This document shows, piece after piece, positions 61,276 to 62,500 of a DNA stretch of 62,500 nucleotides; position 1 is the stretch's first letter, and each line of letters starts with the position of its first letter. The translations under genes and the position numbers were made by a program. Source of the stretch: Flavipsychrobacter sp. Its GTDB lineage: Bacteria > Bacteroidota > Bacteroidia > Chitinophagales > Chitinophagaceae. The notes beneath the pieces are model-generated. The model had not been told where the DNA came from. It did not search any database and worked only from the letters and a program-made list of their open reading frames with translations. Location: the NCBI GenBank assembly GCA_041392855.1, contig JAWKLD010000001.1:1-62500 (forward strand), given 5' to 3'.

Positions 61276-62500
61276 TTGCCTCAAAAAAACACAGGTCTAC
61301 AAGTCGTAAAAGATTGGCTGGCAGCCAAAGGGCTATCGCCATTCCCTTTTCAGGAAGAGACTTGGCAGCTACACCTAGAGGGGTTGAGTGGGGTGGTGAA
61401 TGCACCTACTGGTTTTGGTAAAACCTATTCTGTTTTTTTAGCAGTAGTTATCGATTGGATCAACCGTAATCCCGATTATCAAACCAAAAAGAAAAACGGG
61501 CTGCAACTACTTTGGATAACACCCTTGCGCGCTTTAGCCAAAGATATTCACCGTGCTATGGAAGAAGCATTGGCAGAGCTAGGCATACCTTGGAAGGTAG
61601 GGGTACGTAATGGTGATACTACCACAGCAGAACGGCAGAGACAAAAACTCAACATGCCCGAGGTGCTGCTCATTACCCCAGAGAGTTTGCATTTACTCAT
61701 AGGTAGTAAAGACCATCAACAGTTTTTCAAAACATTGACTTGCGTTGCGGTAGACGAGTGGCACGAGCTGCTGGGCTCTAAGCGTGGGGTGCAGGTAGAG
61801 CTGGCATTATCACACCTTAAAAACCTAACCGATAATACACGTGGTGTGGGGTTGTCTATATGGGGCATCTCTGCTACCATTGGCAATTTGCAGGAAGCTA
61901 TGTTGGTGCTTTTGGGCAATAGTGATAATGGTGTCATCGTTCGTGCCGACTTGAAAAAGGAAATAAAGATGCACACTATACTGCCTGAAACTGTAGAGCG
62001 TTTTCCTTGGGCAGGGCATTTGGGTTTGAAGATGGTAGATGAGGTGTTACCTGTTATTAACAATAGTGGTACAACGTTGTTGTTTGCCAATACCCGTTCG
62101 CAAGCAGAGCTGTGGTATCAACTACTGTTAAAGAAAGCGCCCGACTTAGCGGGTCTTATTGCATTGCATCATAGCTCTATAGATACCGAAACTAGATTTT
62201 GGGTAGAAGAGGCATTGCACAAAGGCATACTAAAAGTAGTGGTCTGTACGGCTAGTTTAGACTTGGGGGTAGACTTTCGTCCTGTTGACACGGTGATACA
62301 AGTAGGCAGCCCCAAGGGTATTGCACGTTTCTTGCAAAGAGCGGGGCGTAGTGGGCATCAGCCAGGCGAGGTAAGTAATATCTATTTTGTTCCAACGCAT
62401 TCTCTAGAAATTGTAGAAGCAGCAGCCTTGCAAAAAGCTTATGATGCTGAACAGATAGAAAGCAGAATACCTGTTGTGGTAGCATTCGATGTGATGATAC
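61276..62500 (+). CDS. Ligase-associated DEXH-box helicase (Lhr-like), partial at the window end
   Basis: The frame is open from 61261 to the window end, so the gene is truncated. The first plausible start is TTG at 61276 (MPQKNTGLQVVKDWLAAKGL); no ATG precedes it in frame. Walker A is APTGFGKT, the DEXH box is DEWHELLGSKRGVQ, motif III is SATIGNL, and motifs V/VI are TASLDLGVDF and QRAGRSGH. DEWHELL is the signature of the DNA-ligase-associated subfamily of Lhr helicases, usually next to a ligase and an exonuclease in a DNA-repair cassette. The partners would lie beyond 62500. Confidence 0.9.
   Translation, partial: MPQKNTGLQVVKDWLAAKGLSPFPFQEETWQLHLEGLSGVVNAPTGFGKTYSVFLAVVIDWINRNPDYQTKKKNGLQLLWITPLRALAKDIHRAMEEALAELGIPWKVGVRNGDTTTAERQRQKLNMPEVLLITPESLHLLIGSKDHQQFFKTLTCVAVDEWHELLGSKRGVQVELALSHLKNLTDNTRGVGLSIWGISATIGNLQEAMLVLLGNSDNGVIVRADLKKEIKMHTILPETVERFPWAGHLGLKMVDEVLPVINNSGTTLLFANTRSQAELWYQLLLKKAPDLAGLIALHHSSIDTETRFWVEEALHKGILKVVVCTASLDLGVDFRPVDTVIQVGSPKGIARFLQRAGRSGHQPGEVSNIYFVPTHSLEIVEAAALQKAYDAEQIESRIPVVVAFDVMI

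Noticed and set aside
1..62500. CRISPR arrays, insertion sequences, rRNA operons, further tRNAs
   Set aside because: No repeated spacers, transposase motifs, rRNA sequence or second tRNA T-arm pattern was seen on either strand.

Overview
The window is a dense, gene-rich chromosomal segment of a Bacteroidota bacterium, most likely in the Chitinophagales/Chitinophagaceae area. The phylum call rests on several features: a secreted protein with a type IX secretion (T9SS) C-terminal sorting domain, a TonB-dependent receptor with a carboxypeptidase-regulatory N-domain, a membrane-anchored HU-CCDC81/SPOR protein, a DUF3810 protein and a Porin_10-type barrel. Start codons lack Shine-Dalgarno sequences, and many genes are preceded by the Bacteroidota -7 promoter element TAnnTTTG. 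The family-level placement is inference. No prophage, insertion sequence, CRISPR array or rRNA is visible. One tRNA gene, tRNA-Leu(CAA), is present. No gene-free stretch exceeds 300 bases.

Layout. 0-7.3 kb: tRNA-Leu, hscB, a lysine-forming saccharopine dehydrogenase-like enzyme, a YfcH-like epimerase, a membrane phosphoesterase, a flavin reductase, an unknown gene and a group II PLP decarboxylase. 7.3-11.5 kb: an AT-rich intergenic region with a perfect DnaA box and ParB-like half-sites, followed by a UPF0173 hydrolase, parA, parB, a Cys-cluster protein and the HU/SPOR membrane protein. I read this as a chromosome-maintenance neighbourhood and a candidate oriC. 11.5-18.8 kb: a minus-strand operon encoding a TonB receptor, a 1023-residue TPR protein and a beta-barrel, with a well-formed promoter that overlaps an inverted repeat. 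18.8-30.7 kb: NAD(P)HX repair enzyme, methyltransferase, purD, three tandem POT-family peptide transporters, ispD, a secreted unknown and dnaG. 30.7-35.1 kb: acyltransferase, glycosyltransferase, ruvX, def, and an ECF sigma factor with its anti-sigma factor. 35.1-37.7 kb: an ACP / ketosynthase / degenerate-ketosynthase cassette resembling a minimal type II PKS. 37.7-48.3 kb: sucA, a porin, purine nucleoside phosphorylase, prfC, a sensor kinase and a SanA-like protein. 48.4-52.6 kb: pyruvate carboxylase, a small DUF4287/SRPBCC-like gene and a short relic resembling the 3' end of pyc. 52.7-62.5 kb: a T9SS-exported beta-helix protein, a tautomerase, ispH, a DUF3810 protein, a split-type acyl-CoA mutase, unknown genes, a methyltransferase and the start of a ligase-associated DEXH helicase that runs off the window.

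How the genes fit together. Much of the window is core metabolism: the MEP isoprenoid pathway (ispD, ispH), purines (purD, PNP), the TCA cycle and anaplerosis (sucA, pyc, acyl-CoA mutase) and translation (prfC, def). The parts most worth follow-up are the origin-like site beside parAB and the HU/SPOR protein, the ACP-KS-degenerate KS cassette, the TonB-TPR-barrel operon, the cluster of near-leaderless promoters and the pyc relic. All identifications come from reading motifs and translations; no database search was run.
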